Assembly: GCA_965203605.1 (NCBI GenBank)
Contig: OZ241902.1
Coordinates: forward strand, 3,038,001 to 3,102,000
Reading direction: 5' to 3'
Source of the DNA: JAPOUP01 sp965203605
GTDB lineage: Bacteria; Pseudomonadota; Alphaproteobacteria; Rhodobacterales; Rhodobacteraceae
DNA length: 64,000 nucleotides
Shown: positions 1 to 8,003 of the stretch, one piece after another
Position numbering within the stretch: position 1 is the first letter of the stretch
Layout of the letters: each line of letters starts with the position of its first letter
Translations under genes and position numbers: made by a program
The notes under the pieces: model-generated
Seen by the model: the letters and a program-made list of their open reading frames with translations, nothing else
Told to the model about the DNA's origin: nothing
Database searches by the model: none

Positions 1-290
1 CCGCGACGGGGGCGGACGCGATGACTCCGACATGGCGGATGTCCCCGAGGCCGGGGCCTCGACGGTGGAGCGGGCCCGGAAACGGTTCGGGCTGGACGGC
101 GGGGGCCAGGCGATGCTGGCCTGCTCGGAGCCCCCCGAGGGGCACGCGCGCCGGTCGCCGCGGCTGCCCGGCGACCGGCTCGTGGAGCTGGAGGTCGCCG
201 AAAGCATCCCGGAGGGGACGGTGCGGCAGGGGCTGAAAGAAACGACATCAAACCGTGGAGGGACCAGTGCTGGTGCATCCCGCCGTTATG
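1..290 (+). pseudogene. IS630-family transposase fragment
   Basis: This is a remnant of an IS630-type transposase, in the N-terminal winged-helix part and running in from outside the window. The readable protein contains VERARKRFGLDGG, ACSEPPEGHARRSPRLPGDRLVELEVAESI and a TVRQ step, matching the family pattern of a helix-turn-helix followed by LVELGVVESISHETVR. At about 241 the frame shifts by one base. The next frame reads NDIKPWRDQCWCIPP, the conserved segment expected there, so the lesion is a frameshift and not a natural end. The catalytic DDE part is absent. Several residues differ from the family pattern by T-to-C or A-to-G changes (W to R, L to P, S to P). Confidence 0.7.
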
Positions 291-317
291 CCGATATCGG
301 CATAACGGCGGGATGCA
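274..317. repeat. 44-bp perfect palindrome
   Basis: The arms 274-295 and 296-317 are exact reverse complements with no spacer. The centre reads TTATGCCGATATCGGCATAA. The palindrome lies exactly where the IS630 coding remnant ends and 60 bp before a serine-recombinase remnant. Perfect palindromes of this length are rarely kept by chance. It may be a recombination core, a fused pair of element ends or an operator. Confidence 0.85.
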
Positions 318-375
318 ATTCAAGCCTTAACAGGGTGAGCCGTTCCCTCAAGTCGCTTAGGAAGTTCTCGAAATA

Positions 376-715
376 ATGAAGCAAATGCGCGTCGCCGAGT
401 TGAAGGCGACCCGTGATCAGGCACGGGCGGATGCAGACCGGGCCAGATGCGCGGTCGAGAGCGCCGGACAGCATCTGACGCCGCAGCACCTTCGGCGACT
501 GGCCGTGTCCGCGCACCAGCAGATGCGTGAAAAGGACGGCGGATTTCGGCGCGGCCATCTGCGGGCCCTGGCGCAGCGAGTCGAGGTCGCCGAGCACGAA
601 GTCCGGATCATGGGCTCGCGCGACGAGTTGATCCGGGTGCTGGCGTTTTTAGATGGCGTGGAATCGGCGGCGAACGACGTTCGCACTTTTGTTCCAAGGT
701 GGCGGAGAAGGAGGG
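376..715 (+). pseudogene. Large serine recombinase, C-terminal fragment
   Basis: The translation (ELKATRDQARADADRA, LTPQHLRRLAVSAHQQMR, GGFRRGHLRALAQRVEV, EVRIMGSRDELIRVL) is the characteristic C-terminal coiled-coil and tail of large serine recombinases of the site-specific recombinase/Recombinase-domain type. The catalytic serine domain and zinc-ribbon are missing upstream. The frame runs into the adjacent tRNA-Ser and gives the familiar WRRRRDSNPR readthrough, as these recombinases often do where their element is integrated at a tRNA 3' end. I infer the footprint of a lost integrative element at this tRNA. No attachment duplicate was found elsewhere in the window. Confidence 0.65.
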
Positions 716-789
716 ATTCGAACCCCCGGAGGGCGTTAACCCTCAACGGTTTTCAAGACCGCCGCATTCGACCGCTCTGCCACTTCTCC
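700..789 (-). tRNA. tRNA-Ser (anticodon UGA)
   Basis: On the minus strand the 90-nt sequence starts GGAGAAG and ends CTTCTCCGCCA, giving a 7-bp acceptor stem, discriminator G and an encoded CCA. The anticodon loop reads CTTGAAA with anticodon TGA. The T arm contains GGTTCGAATCC, and there is a long variable arm (TTGAGGGTTAACGCCCTC) as expected for class II tRNA-Ser. Its 3' end faces the serine-recombinase remnant, which suggests use as an integration site. Confidence 0.95.
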
Positions 790-982
790 GGCAATTCGGC
801 CAATAGACACATCCATTCGCGGAATTCAAGACAATCGAAGCAACGAAACCTCCGATCTGAATGGAGTCGAATGATCTGGCTACGACTTCACGGACGGAGA
901 CTCAAAGTTGACCGACTTGGGTTTATCGATCAACGGCAATGTGGCAGACTGCGCAGGACTCAAACTGATCCGGTGCCTGCCC

Positions 983-2140
983 ATGCGCTTCAAACCCATT
1001 CCAGTTGCACTGACGATACTTGCAGCGACCGCTCTACCTGTTCTCGCCATCGAGACGAATGCCAGAGCAGCCTATGTCGTCGACCTCAACACCGGTGTGG
1101 TCCTGGAGGACAAGAATTCCGATGTGCCACTACCACCGGCGTCGATGTCCAAATTGATGACCCTAAACATGCTGTTCGAAGCATTGAGGGATGGTCGTGT
1201 CACGCTTGAGGACCGCTTTAGCGTTTCGGAACGCGCGAGCAGTCTCGGCGGATCAACCATGTTCCTGAACGAACGTGACCGACCCACGGTTGAGGAGTTG
1301 ATCAAGGGAATCATCGTGCTGTCAGGCAATGACGCCTGCGTCGTGGTCGCCGAAGGGCTCGCGGGCACCGAAGAGGAATTTGCCCGTCAGATGAACCAGC
1401 GGGCTGCCATGCTGGGAATGACAAGCGCCACCTTTGTCAATTCCAGCGGCTGGCCTCACCCTGAGCACCGCATCTCAACTCAGGATCTGGCGTTTCTGGC
1501 GACTCGGCTCATCACTGAGTTTCCGGAGTACTATGGATATTTCGCAATGCAGGAATATGAATGGGATGGTCGCGCTCCGGAGAACCGATTCAACCGCAAC
1601 CCACTCCTGAAACTTGGCATTGGTGCGGATGGGCTGAAGACAGGGCATACGGAGGAGTCCGGCTACGGACTCGTGGGATCAGCCAGGAACGGCGACCGCC
1701 GAATCGTGTTTGTGCTGGCCGGACTCGGCAGCCAGCGGGAGCGCGCCGAAGTCGCTGAGCAGGTCGTCAACTGGGCATTCCGCCAATTCATCGAGAAAGA
1801 CGTCGCGGCAATGGGCGAGACAATGGCGGAACTGTCAGTCTGGCTCGGCAAACAATCCACAGTCGCACTCGTCGCACCCGAAGACATCTCGATTCTGCTT
1901 CCGGCCATCGGGCTTGGCGAAGTTTCCCTGACATTGGGTTACCAAACACCTGTTCAGGCACCAATAGAAAAGGGGCAGAAACTTGGCGAGTTGGTCGTGA
2001 GTATCGAGGGCATTCCGGAAAACAGGATTCCGTTGGTCGCCAGCCAGGATGTGGAAAGAGGAGGTTTCCTTTCCCGCATTGTCACGGCCGCAAGGGTGCT
2101 TTTTGATACCGCCCGGAACGCGGCGCTGGAAGCACTCTGA
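983..2140 (+). CDS. dacC: D-alanyl-D-alanine carboxypeptidase (PBP5/6 family)
   Basis: Periplasmic serine peptidase that trims the terminal D-Ala from peptidoglycan pentapeptides. I start at the ATG followed by MRFKPIPVALTILAATALP, a clear signal peptide; an in-frame start at 908 would add a tail before it. The three penicillin-binding motifs are present: SMSK at residues 54-57, SGN at 114-116 and KTG at 219-221. A C-terminal beta domain (PBP5_C) runs from about 290, and the last 25 residues can form an amphipathic helix that anchors to the inner membrane. Length 385 aa is normal. It heads the conserved cluster with tmk and holB, 198 bp upstream of tmk. Confidence 0.93.
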   Translation: MRFKPIPVALTILAATALPVLAIETNARAAYVVDLNTGVVLEDKNSDVPLPPASMSKLMTLNMLFEALRDGRVTLEDRFSVSERASSLGGSTMFLNERDRPTVEELIKGIIVLSGNDACVVVAEGLAGTEEEFARQMNQRAAMLGMTSATFVNSSGWPHPEHRISTQDLAFLATRLITEFPEYYGYFAMQEYEWDGRAPENRFNRNPLLKLGIGADGLKTGHTEESGYGLVGSARNGDRRIVFVLAGLGSQRERAEVAEQVVNWAFRQFIEKDVAAMGETMAELSVWLGKQSTVALVAPEDISILLPAIGLGEVSLTLGYQTPVQAPIEKGQKLGELVVSIEGIPENRIPLVASQDVERGGFLSRIVTAARVLFDTARNAALEAL

Positions 2141-2338
2141 ATGGCCTTGGGCAACCTTCACATGATGCCACGCACAAGACCTCCCGCTCATTCGAAGTTG
2201 CCGCCGCCCCCATCCCCTGAAGTGGCAGCGAGCGGCGCGCAGGAAGTCCCTGAAGCCCTTCTACAGGCGCACTCCGCGCGAAGTCCGCAAACCATCAAAT
2301 CCATACGAACTGGCACAACCAGATAATCGGAGAGCAGC

Positions 2339-2956
2339 TTGGGCCGCTTTATCACGCTTGAAGGAATCGACGGCGCAGGGAAGACGACCCAGGCCAGGTT
2401 CCTGGCAGACGCACTTCGTGCGGACGGACACGATGTCGTGCTGACCCGTGAGCCCGGCGGCTCGGAAGGCGCAATGGAAATTCGCCGTCTGGTGTTGGAG
2501 GGACCTCCTGATCGGTGGTCCGCCGAAACCGAAATACTCCTGTTCACAGCCGCCCGTCGCGACCACATCGAGCGATTGGTCGAACCGGCTCTTGAAGCCG
2601 GAAAAGTCGTGGTCTGTGACCGATTCGCGGACAGCACCAGAGTCTATCAGGGACTGTCACGTGGCGACCTGTCTGAAAAGGTCGACACCCTTCACAGACT
2701 GATGATCGGACTCGAGCCTGACCTAACCCTCCTGATCGATATGAATCCATCCACGGGACTCGGACGTGCGACGGAACGTACGGGTGGCGAGGAGCGGTAT
2801 GAAAAGTTTGGGCTGGAATTTCAGGAACGTCTGCGCCAAGGGTTTCTTGAACTTGCAGCAAGGTTCAGCGACAGGTTCAGAATCGTTGACGGCAACCGTT
2901 CACCTGAGACTGTGGCAGTCGACGCGTTGAAACACGCACGGGGAGCGCTGGCATGA
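2339..2956 (+). CDS. tmk: Thymidylate kinase
   Basis: Phosphorylates dTMP to dTDP in the cytoplasm for dTTP synthesis. The P-loop is GIDGAGKT at residues 9-16, followed by the substrate motif DRFADSTRVYQG and the LID-region arginines (GLGRATERTG). Length 205 aa is typical. The start is a TTG at 2339 preceded by GGAGAGC; no better ATG exists before the P-loop. Its stop overlaps the holB start in an ATGA, so the two genes are translationally coupled, an arrangement widely conserved in alphaproteobacteria. Confidence 0.96.
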   Translation: MGRFITLEGIDGAGKTTQARFLADALRADGHDVVLTREPGGSEGAMEIRRLVLEGPPDRWSAETEILLFTAARRDHIERLVEPALEAGKVVVCDRFADSTRVYQGLSRGDLSEKVDTLHRLMIGLEPDLTLLIDMNPSTGLGRATERTGGEERYEKFGLEFQERLRQGFLELAARFSDRFRIVDGNRSPETVAVDALKHARGALA

Positions 2957-4068
2957 CCGAAGAGGTTCCAGAGGCCGACCGTGCGCCTGGCGCACCGCAC
3001 CCTCGCGAGTCACTCAATCTGGTCGGACAGGAAGCGGTGGAACGGGAATTCATCGAAGCGTGCAGCAAAGGTCGACTCCATCACGCCTGGCTGATTTCCG
3101 GACCTCGTGGGGTTGGAAAGGCAACGTTGGCCTGGCGCATCGCCCGCTTTCTGCTTACCGCATTTCCCACGGGCGGCGGATTGTTCGGAAAATCCACACC
3201 GCCCACCTCCCTCGATTCCGACGGGAACGGTCCCGTCGCGCGTCGCCTCCTCGCGCTTAGTGAGCCACGCCTGTTTCTCCTGCGCCGTCCTTGGGACGAA
3301 AAGACGGAAAGACTACGACGGGAGATCACCATCGACGAAGTGCGCAGGCTTAGGTCCTTTTTCGGGCTCTCCGTCGCCGATGGCGGACGTCGGGTGGTCA
3401 TTGTCGACACAGCAGACGAGATGAACATGAATGCCGCCAACGCACTGCTGAAACTGCTTGAGGAGCCCCCAGCGGACACAGTGATGCTTTTGGTATGTCA
3501 TCAGCCATCAAGGCTCCTGCCTACCATACGAAGCCGATGCCGGAACCTGCGTTGCCGTTCTCTTGAACCGGATGAGGTCGGTGCGGTCCTGGCTCAAGTG
3601 GGAGTTGAGAATGATTTGAACGATCCAGGGCTGGCGGTGCTGTCAGGCGGTTCCCCAGGGGCGGCATTGAGGCTCATCACTCTGGACGGGCTTGGTCTCT
3701 ATGGTGAATTCATAGGAATCTTCTCAACTGGCACTGATCGGTCGCGGGCGCTTGCCCTGGCCGACAGCATGACTGGAACCGCAAACGCGGAACGGTTTGA
3801 ACTCGTGCTCGAACTTCTTGGCGTCTTTCTGGCCCGATTGGCAAAGGCCGGAATAACGGAGACCCTGAATGCAGAAGCTGTTCCGGGAGAATCCAATCTC
3901 TTCACCCGACTTTGCCCCGACGCACTCGCCAGCCGCCGCTGGGCCTCTCTCCATGGAGAACTCAGTGCACGGGCGCGGCACGGGCATTCCGTCAATCTTG
4001 ACCCTGCCACTCTGTTGTTGGATATCCTCCTGAAAATCCATGAGGCGGCGACGCAGCCAGCTGCCTGA
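2953..4068 (+). CDS. holB: DNA polymerase III subunit delta'
   Basis: Clamp-loader subunit that helps load the beta sliding clamp. It is an AAA+ protein with P-loop GPRGVGKAT at about 50-58, a sensor region around DTADEMNMNAANALLKLLEEPP, and the SRC-type motif IRSRCRNLRCR. The C-terminal helical domain is present, and 371 aa is usual for alphaproteobacterial proteins. Start ATG lies inside the tmk stop (ATGA). In many relatives metG follows; here tatD follows directly after 15 bp. Confidence 0.93.
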   Translation: MTEEVPEADRAPGAPHPRESLNLVGQEAVEREFIEACSKGRLHHAWLISGPRGVGKATLAWRIARFLLTAFPTGGGLFGKSTPPTSLDSDGNGPVARRLLALSEPRLFLLRRPWDEKTERLRREITIDEVRRLRSFFGLSVADGGRRVVIVDTADEMNMNAANALLKLLEEPPADTVMLLVCHQPSRLLPTIRSRCRNLRCRSLEPDEVGAVLAQVGVENDLNDPGLAVLSGGSPGAALRLITLDGLGLYGEFIGIFSTGTDRSRALALADSMTGTANAERFELVLELLGVFLARLAKAGITETLNAEAVPGESNLFTRLCPDALASRRWASLHGELSARARHGHSVNLDPATLLLDILLKIHEAATQPAA

Positions 4069-4083
4069 ACCGGTGCCAGCCCC

Positions 4084-4890
4084 ATGTCGCAGTTACCCCA
4101 GATCACTGACAGCCATTGCCATCTCGATCATCCGAAACTTCAGGCGGATCGGGACGACGTGATGTCGCGGGCATTGGGTGCCGGAGTTACGAGGGTCGTG
4201 ACAATCTGTACCAGACTCCGCACCGAACCGCAGGTGCGTGATATCGCCGAGAGCTATCGCTCCGTCCATTATGCCGCCGGAACCCATCCGATGCATGTGG
4301 CCGACGAGGGACTGGCAAGCGTAGAGGAACTGGTCGAGTTGGCCTCTCATCCCAAATTTGTTGGAATCGGGGAAACAGGCCTTGATTACCATTACACCAC
4401 CGAATCGAAGGATATCCAGCAGGAGAGTCTGCGAATCCACATAGAGGCGGCTCGGCGCACCGGATTGCCGCTCATAATTCATGCCCGCGCCGCGGACGAC
4501 GATATGGCACGCATTCTGACGCAGGAATGTCGCGCCGAAGCCTTCTCTTGTGTCATGCACTGCTTCAGTTCCGGTCGGATGCTTGCCGAGACGGCAATTG
4601 ATCTCGGATTCTACCTTTCAATGTCCGGCATCGTCGCTTTCCCGAAATCAACGGATCTGCGCAGAATCTTCGCCGCCGCCCCGGTTGACAGGATCCTGGT
4701 AGAGACCGACGCGCCTTACCTGGCACCTCCACCCCATCGTGGCCGACGTAACGAGCCTGCCTTTGTGGCCGACACCGCGAGAGCCTGTGCTGAACTGTTC
4801 GAATTGAACTACGCCGACTTCGCGGCTCAGACCGAGGCGAACTTCGAGCGGTTGTTTACCAAAGCCATCTCCCGTGAACCGATGGCCTGA
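4084..4890 (+). CDS. tatD: TatD-family metal-dependent DNase
   Basis: Cytoplasmic TIM-barrel hydrolase of the amidohydrolase superfamily, implicated in 3'-5' exonuclease activity on DNA. The metal-binding HxH is SHCHLD at residues 10-15. The bridging glutamate is in GIGETGLDYHY, further ligands are LIIHARA and MHCFSS, and the last aspartate is in LVETDAPYLAPP. Length 268 aa is typical. Its TGA overlaps the next ATG as TGATG, indicating coupled translation with the MBL-fold hydrolase. Confidence 0.95.
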   Translation: MSQLPQITDSHCHLDHPKLQADRDDVMSRALGAGVTRVVTICTRLRTEPQVRDIAESYRSVHYAAGTHPMHVADEGLASVEELVELASHPKFVGIGETGLDYHYTTESKDIQQESLRIHIEAARRTGLPLIIHARAADDDMARILTQECRAEAFSCVMHCFSSGRMLAETAIDLGFYLSMSGIVAFPKSTDLRRIFAAAPVDRILVETDAPYLAPPPHRGRRNEPAFVADTARACAELFELNYADFAAQTEANFERLFTKAISREPMA

Positions 4891-5687
4891 TGGCAGAGAT
4901 CAGGTTCACAATCCTTGGATGCGGTTCATCTGGCGGGGTCCCACGGCTCGGCGACAACTGGGGCAATTGCGACCCGCACAATCCAAGGAACTTCCGCCGA
5001 CGGTGCTCGCTACTCATAGAACGGAGATCAGGGGAAGGCATCACCCGGGTATTGGTCGATACGTCTCCTGACCTTCGATCCCAGCTCCTCGATGTCCACG
5101 TAGGGACACTGGATGCCGTGATCTACACCCACGCGCACGCCGACCATGTACACGGAATCGATGACCTTCGCATGGTCGTGTTCAATATGAAACGCCGCTT
5201 GCCTGTCTGGGCGGATGAAGCCACCCAATATGAGCTGCTTTCCCGTTTTGGCTACGCTTTCGTGCAGCCCGAAGGTTCGCCTTACCCGCCGATTCTCGAG
5301 ATGAACACCATCAATGACGAATTTTCCGTCACGGGGACGGGCGGCAGAATCGACATCACGCCTTTCCGCGTGAGGCATGGTTCAATTCACTCGTTGGGAT
5401 TCCGGGTCGCTGATTTGGCCTATCTCCCGGATGTACAGGAAATGACCGAAGAAGCATGGGATGCGGTGGACAGTCTTGATTGTTGGGTGCTGGACGCACT
5501 GCGCCGCAAGCCCCATCCCTCCCACGCCCATCTCGATCGGTCGCTTGGCTGGATCGAACGGGCGGCACCTCGCCGTGCCGTTCTCACCAACATGCATGTC
5601 GACATGGATTATGCCGAAGTGACGGCTGATACTCCCGACAATGTCATGCCGGCGTTCGACGGGATGATCATTCGGTATGAGATCTAG
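4890..5687 (+). CDS. MBL-fold metallo-hydrolase (PhnP-like)
   Basis: Metallo-beta-lactamase-fold hydrolase of the PhnP/RNase Z-like group that follows tatD in alphaproteobacteria. It is probably a cyclic phosphodiesterase, but the substrate is unknown. The N-terminal GCGSSGGVPRLG and CDPHNPRNFRRRCS carry the zinc-type cysteines seen in this group. The dinuclear metal motif THAHADHVHG lies at residues 80-89, followed by RVRHGSIHSLGFRV and a distal aspartate in YLPDVQEM and HLDRSL. Length 265 aa. The gene closes the coupled tmk-holB-tatD block. Confidence 0.88.
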   Translation: MAEIRFTILGCGSSGGVPRLGDNWGNCDPHNPRNFRRRCSLLIERRSGEGITRVLVDTSPDLRSQLLDVHVGTLDAVIYTHAHADHVHGIDDLRMVVFNMKRRLPVWADEATQYELLSRFGYAFVQPEGSPYPPILEMNTINDEFSVTGTGGRIDITPFRVRHGSIHSLGFRVADLAYLPDVQEMTEEAWDAVDSLDCWVLDALRRKPHPSHAHLDRSLGWIERAAPRRAVLTNMHVDMDYAEVTADTPDNVMPAFDGMIIRYEI

Positions 5688-5762
5688 CCGACGTCTCCAC
5701 CTGTCGCAACGGGGTATGTTCCTTGCCAGGGCCTGGGATATGCAGGCAGAAGCGATGAATTG

Positions 5763-6692
5763 ATGCAGGACCTGCTCGACATTGTCCTTCCAGTCTTCCT
5801 GGTGATTGGCTTTGGCTACGCGGCGGTCTGGAAGGGACTCCTCAGTGGCGACGCGATCGATTCGCTCATGGGATTCACACAGAACTTTGCGATCCCATGC
5901 CTCCTGTTCCGCGCAATCGCATCGATCGACATTGGCGAGACCTTCGACCCCGCTCTCCTGGTAAGCTACTACACAGGCGCTACTGTCGGGTTCATCGCCG
6001 GTCTTCTTGGCGCGCGCTTCCTGTTTGGACGGCCGTGGGAAGATTCGGTCGCATTAGGATTTTGCACGCTCTACGCGAATTCAGTACTTCTTGGGCTGCC
6101 GATTTCCGAGCGCGCCTATGGCTCCGGGTCACTTGGTCCCAACTACGCCATAGTCGCGCTTCACGCTCCGTTTTGCTATATTCTGGGGTTCACGGCCATG
6201 GAGGTCGCCCGTGCGCACGGTGCAGGACTTGGAGGTGCGGCCAAGTCAGTTTTCACATCCCTGACCCGCAATGCGCTGATGATTGGTATTGGGCTTGGTT
6301 TCCTGACCAACCTCACCGACCTCCACCTTCCGTCCGCGTTCAGTGAATCCGTCGACTTGATGGCGACGGCCGCGCTCCCTGCAGCTCTGTTCGGGCTTGG
6401 CGGCGTCCTCCGTCGCTACCGGCCCGAAGGTGACTCCAAAACGATCGCCTATGTCTGCGTCGTGTCGCTGGCATTGCAGCCAGCGATCGTCTGGCTTGTA
6501 GGTTCGGCAACCGGTCTGACCGATGGACAGTTTCGGTCCGCCGTCCTTACGTCGGCGATGGCCCCCGGCGTAAATGCCTATGTCTTCGCAAATATGTACG
6601 GCGTTGCCAAACGTGTGGTGGCCTCGTCGGTTCTGCTTGCGACCGCCTTCAGCATTGGCTCGGTCTGGCTATGGCTTGGCCTGCTGCCCTGA
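5763..6692 (+). CDS. AEC-family (auxin efflux carrier-like) permease
   Basis: Inner-membrane transporter of the AEC/Mem_trans family. It has about ten hydrophobic segments in two inverted five-helix halves, with the broken-helix region NFAIPCLLFRAI near residue 45 and the equivalent LTSAMAPGVNAYVFANMYG near 265. Substrates in bacteria are usually organic acids; despite the family name, auxin transport cannot be inferred. I chose the ATG at 5763 over the adjoining TTG at 5760. About 75 bp separate it from the MBL gene. It converges with the ABC permease gene on the other strand. Confidence 0.88.
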   Translation: MQDLLDIVLPVFLVIGFGYAAVWKGLLSGDAIDSLMGFTQNFAIPCLLFRAIASIDIGETFDPALLVSYYTGATVGFIAGLLGARFLFGRPWEDSVALGFCTLYANSVLLGLPISERAYGSGSLGPNYAIVALHAPFCYILGFTAMEVARAHGAGLGGAAKSVFTSLTRNALMIGIGLGFLTNLTDLHLPSAFSESVDLMATAALPAALFGLGGVLRRYRPEGDSKTIAYVCVVSLALQPAIVWLVGSATGLTDGQFRSAVLTSAMAPGVNAYVFANMYGVAKRVVASSVLLATAFSIGSVWLWLGLLP

Positions 6693-6772
6693 AATGCAAA
6701 GCGATGCTCCCGGTTCTCACTGAACATGGACGATCGTCCAGAAGCTGTCCCATGCCGCCCGGCGCTGATGGC

Positions 6773-7999
6773 CTATCCCGGCGACAGACCGCGAAGGCGC
6801 TCCGATCGTCTACGCAGCAACTCTACCGTCGTCAGAAGTGCAATGGAGATTATCACCAGAATTGTCGCCACAGCAAGGATTGTCGGAGATATCTGCTCGC
6901 GGAGTCCTGTGAACATCTGCCATGGCAACGTCTTCTGACTGGCCGACCCCACAAACAGAACGACCACCACTTCGTCAAACGATGTAATGAACGCGAACAA
7001 TGCGCCGGAAATCACTCCCGGAAGAATCAATGGCATCTGAACTCTGAAGAACGTGCGGACAGGTCCAGCACCCAGGTTGGCGGCTGCCCGGGTCAGCGAA
7101 CGGTCAAAGCCCACAAGCGTAGCCGTAACGGTGATGATTACGAACGGAATGCCAAGAACGGCATGCGCAAGCACAACCTTTACGTAACCCACAAACGTCT
7201 TGTTCAACCCAAGCGAACCCTCAAGGAAATTGCCAACCTGGCTATAGAAGAAAAACATCCCGGTCGCCGAAATGATCAGAGGTACGATCATCGGCGAGAT
7301 CAGAATAGCCATGATCGCGCGCCTGAAAGGAACGTGGCTTTGGCTCAGGCCGATGGCCGCGAGCGTTCCAAGGGAAACCGAGATCACCGTTGCGATGGGC
7401 GCGATGATCAACGAGTTCCTGAAACTACGCTGCCATTCATAGTTGGTGAAGAAGTCCCTGTAGTGCTTGAGGGAATACCCTTCGGCTTCAAACCTCAGCA
7501 TTTCCGGAGTGAATGTGAAGAAGTCCTCGGCATTGAAGCTCAAAGGCAGGATCACCAGGATTGGAGCGATCAGGAAGATGAAAATCAGTCCGCAGACCAC
7601 CCTGTAGGCATAGTGACGCAGCACCTGCCGCGAGGTGAGATAAGGCGGGAGTCCACTCCGATACTGACGGTGGTGAACCCAATGGACAAGCCAGGCGGCA
7701 ACTGCACCGACAAATAACCCGGCCAAGCCGCCACCCAGACCGCCCGCCATCGTACCCAGTCCCAATCCAATAGCCGCACCTATGGCGGCGGACCGCCTCC
7801 GTTGTCTGACTGACTTCACCAAAGCGAACGAGATACAGACGGCGATGGCAGACGTTACGAGAACTGTCAGCACAAAACCAACCGGGCCTTCCGCTCTGGA
7901 TAATCCAGCAAGCAGACCAGCTATTGCACCCACAAAGCCGACAACCGTCAGTGTGAACGCCAGAGAAACCCGAACGGAACCGTCCCTTGTGTCGTCCAT
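6773..7999 (-). CDS. ABC transporter permease, spermidine/putrescine type (PotC-like)
   Basis: Inner-membrane permease of a polyamine-type importer. The C-terminal 270 residues form a standard PotC domain of six helices with the EAA-type loop AAANLGAGPVRTFFRVQMPLILPG, which docks on the ATPase. The first 130 residues are extra. They contain three to four hydrophobic segments (FTLTVVGFVGAIAGLLAGL; a glycine-rich LGLGTMAGGLGGGLAGLFVG) and a basic link. At 408 aa it is much longer than the usual 260. The gene is last in the operon, 4 bp after the PotB-like gene. Confidence 0.9.
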   Translation of the reverse strand: MDDTRDGSVRVSLAFTLTVVGFVGAIAGLLAGLSRAEGPVGFVLTVLVTSAIAVCISFALVKSVRQRRRSAAIGAAIGLGLGTMAGGLGGGLAGLFVGAVAAWLVHWVHHRQYRSGLPPYLTSRQVLRHYAYRVVCGLIFIFLIAPILVILPLSFNAEDFFTFTPEMLRFEAEGYSLKHYRDFFTNYEWQRSFRNSLIIAPIATVISVSLGTLAAIGLSQSHVPFRRAIMAILISPMIVPLIISATGMFFFYSQVGNFLEGSLGLNKTFVGYVKVVLAHAVLGIPFVIITVTATLVGFDRSLTRAAANLGAGPVRTFFRVQMPLILPGVISGALFAFITSFDEVVVVLFVGSASQKTLPWQMFTGLREQISPTILAVATILVIISIALLTTVELLRRRSERLRGLSPG

Positions 8000-8003
8000 T
8001 GTC

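Noticed and set aside
5763..6692. AEC permease as an auxin transporter linked to the indole-type operons
   Set aside because: The family name comes from plants; bacterial members carry assorted organic acids, and the gene is 20 kb away from the catabolic region.
6671..7717. 348-aa plus-strand frame starting in the AEC gene
   Set aside because: Antisense to the PotC-like permease, which has clear motifs and membrane segments.
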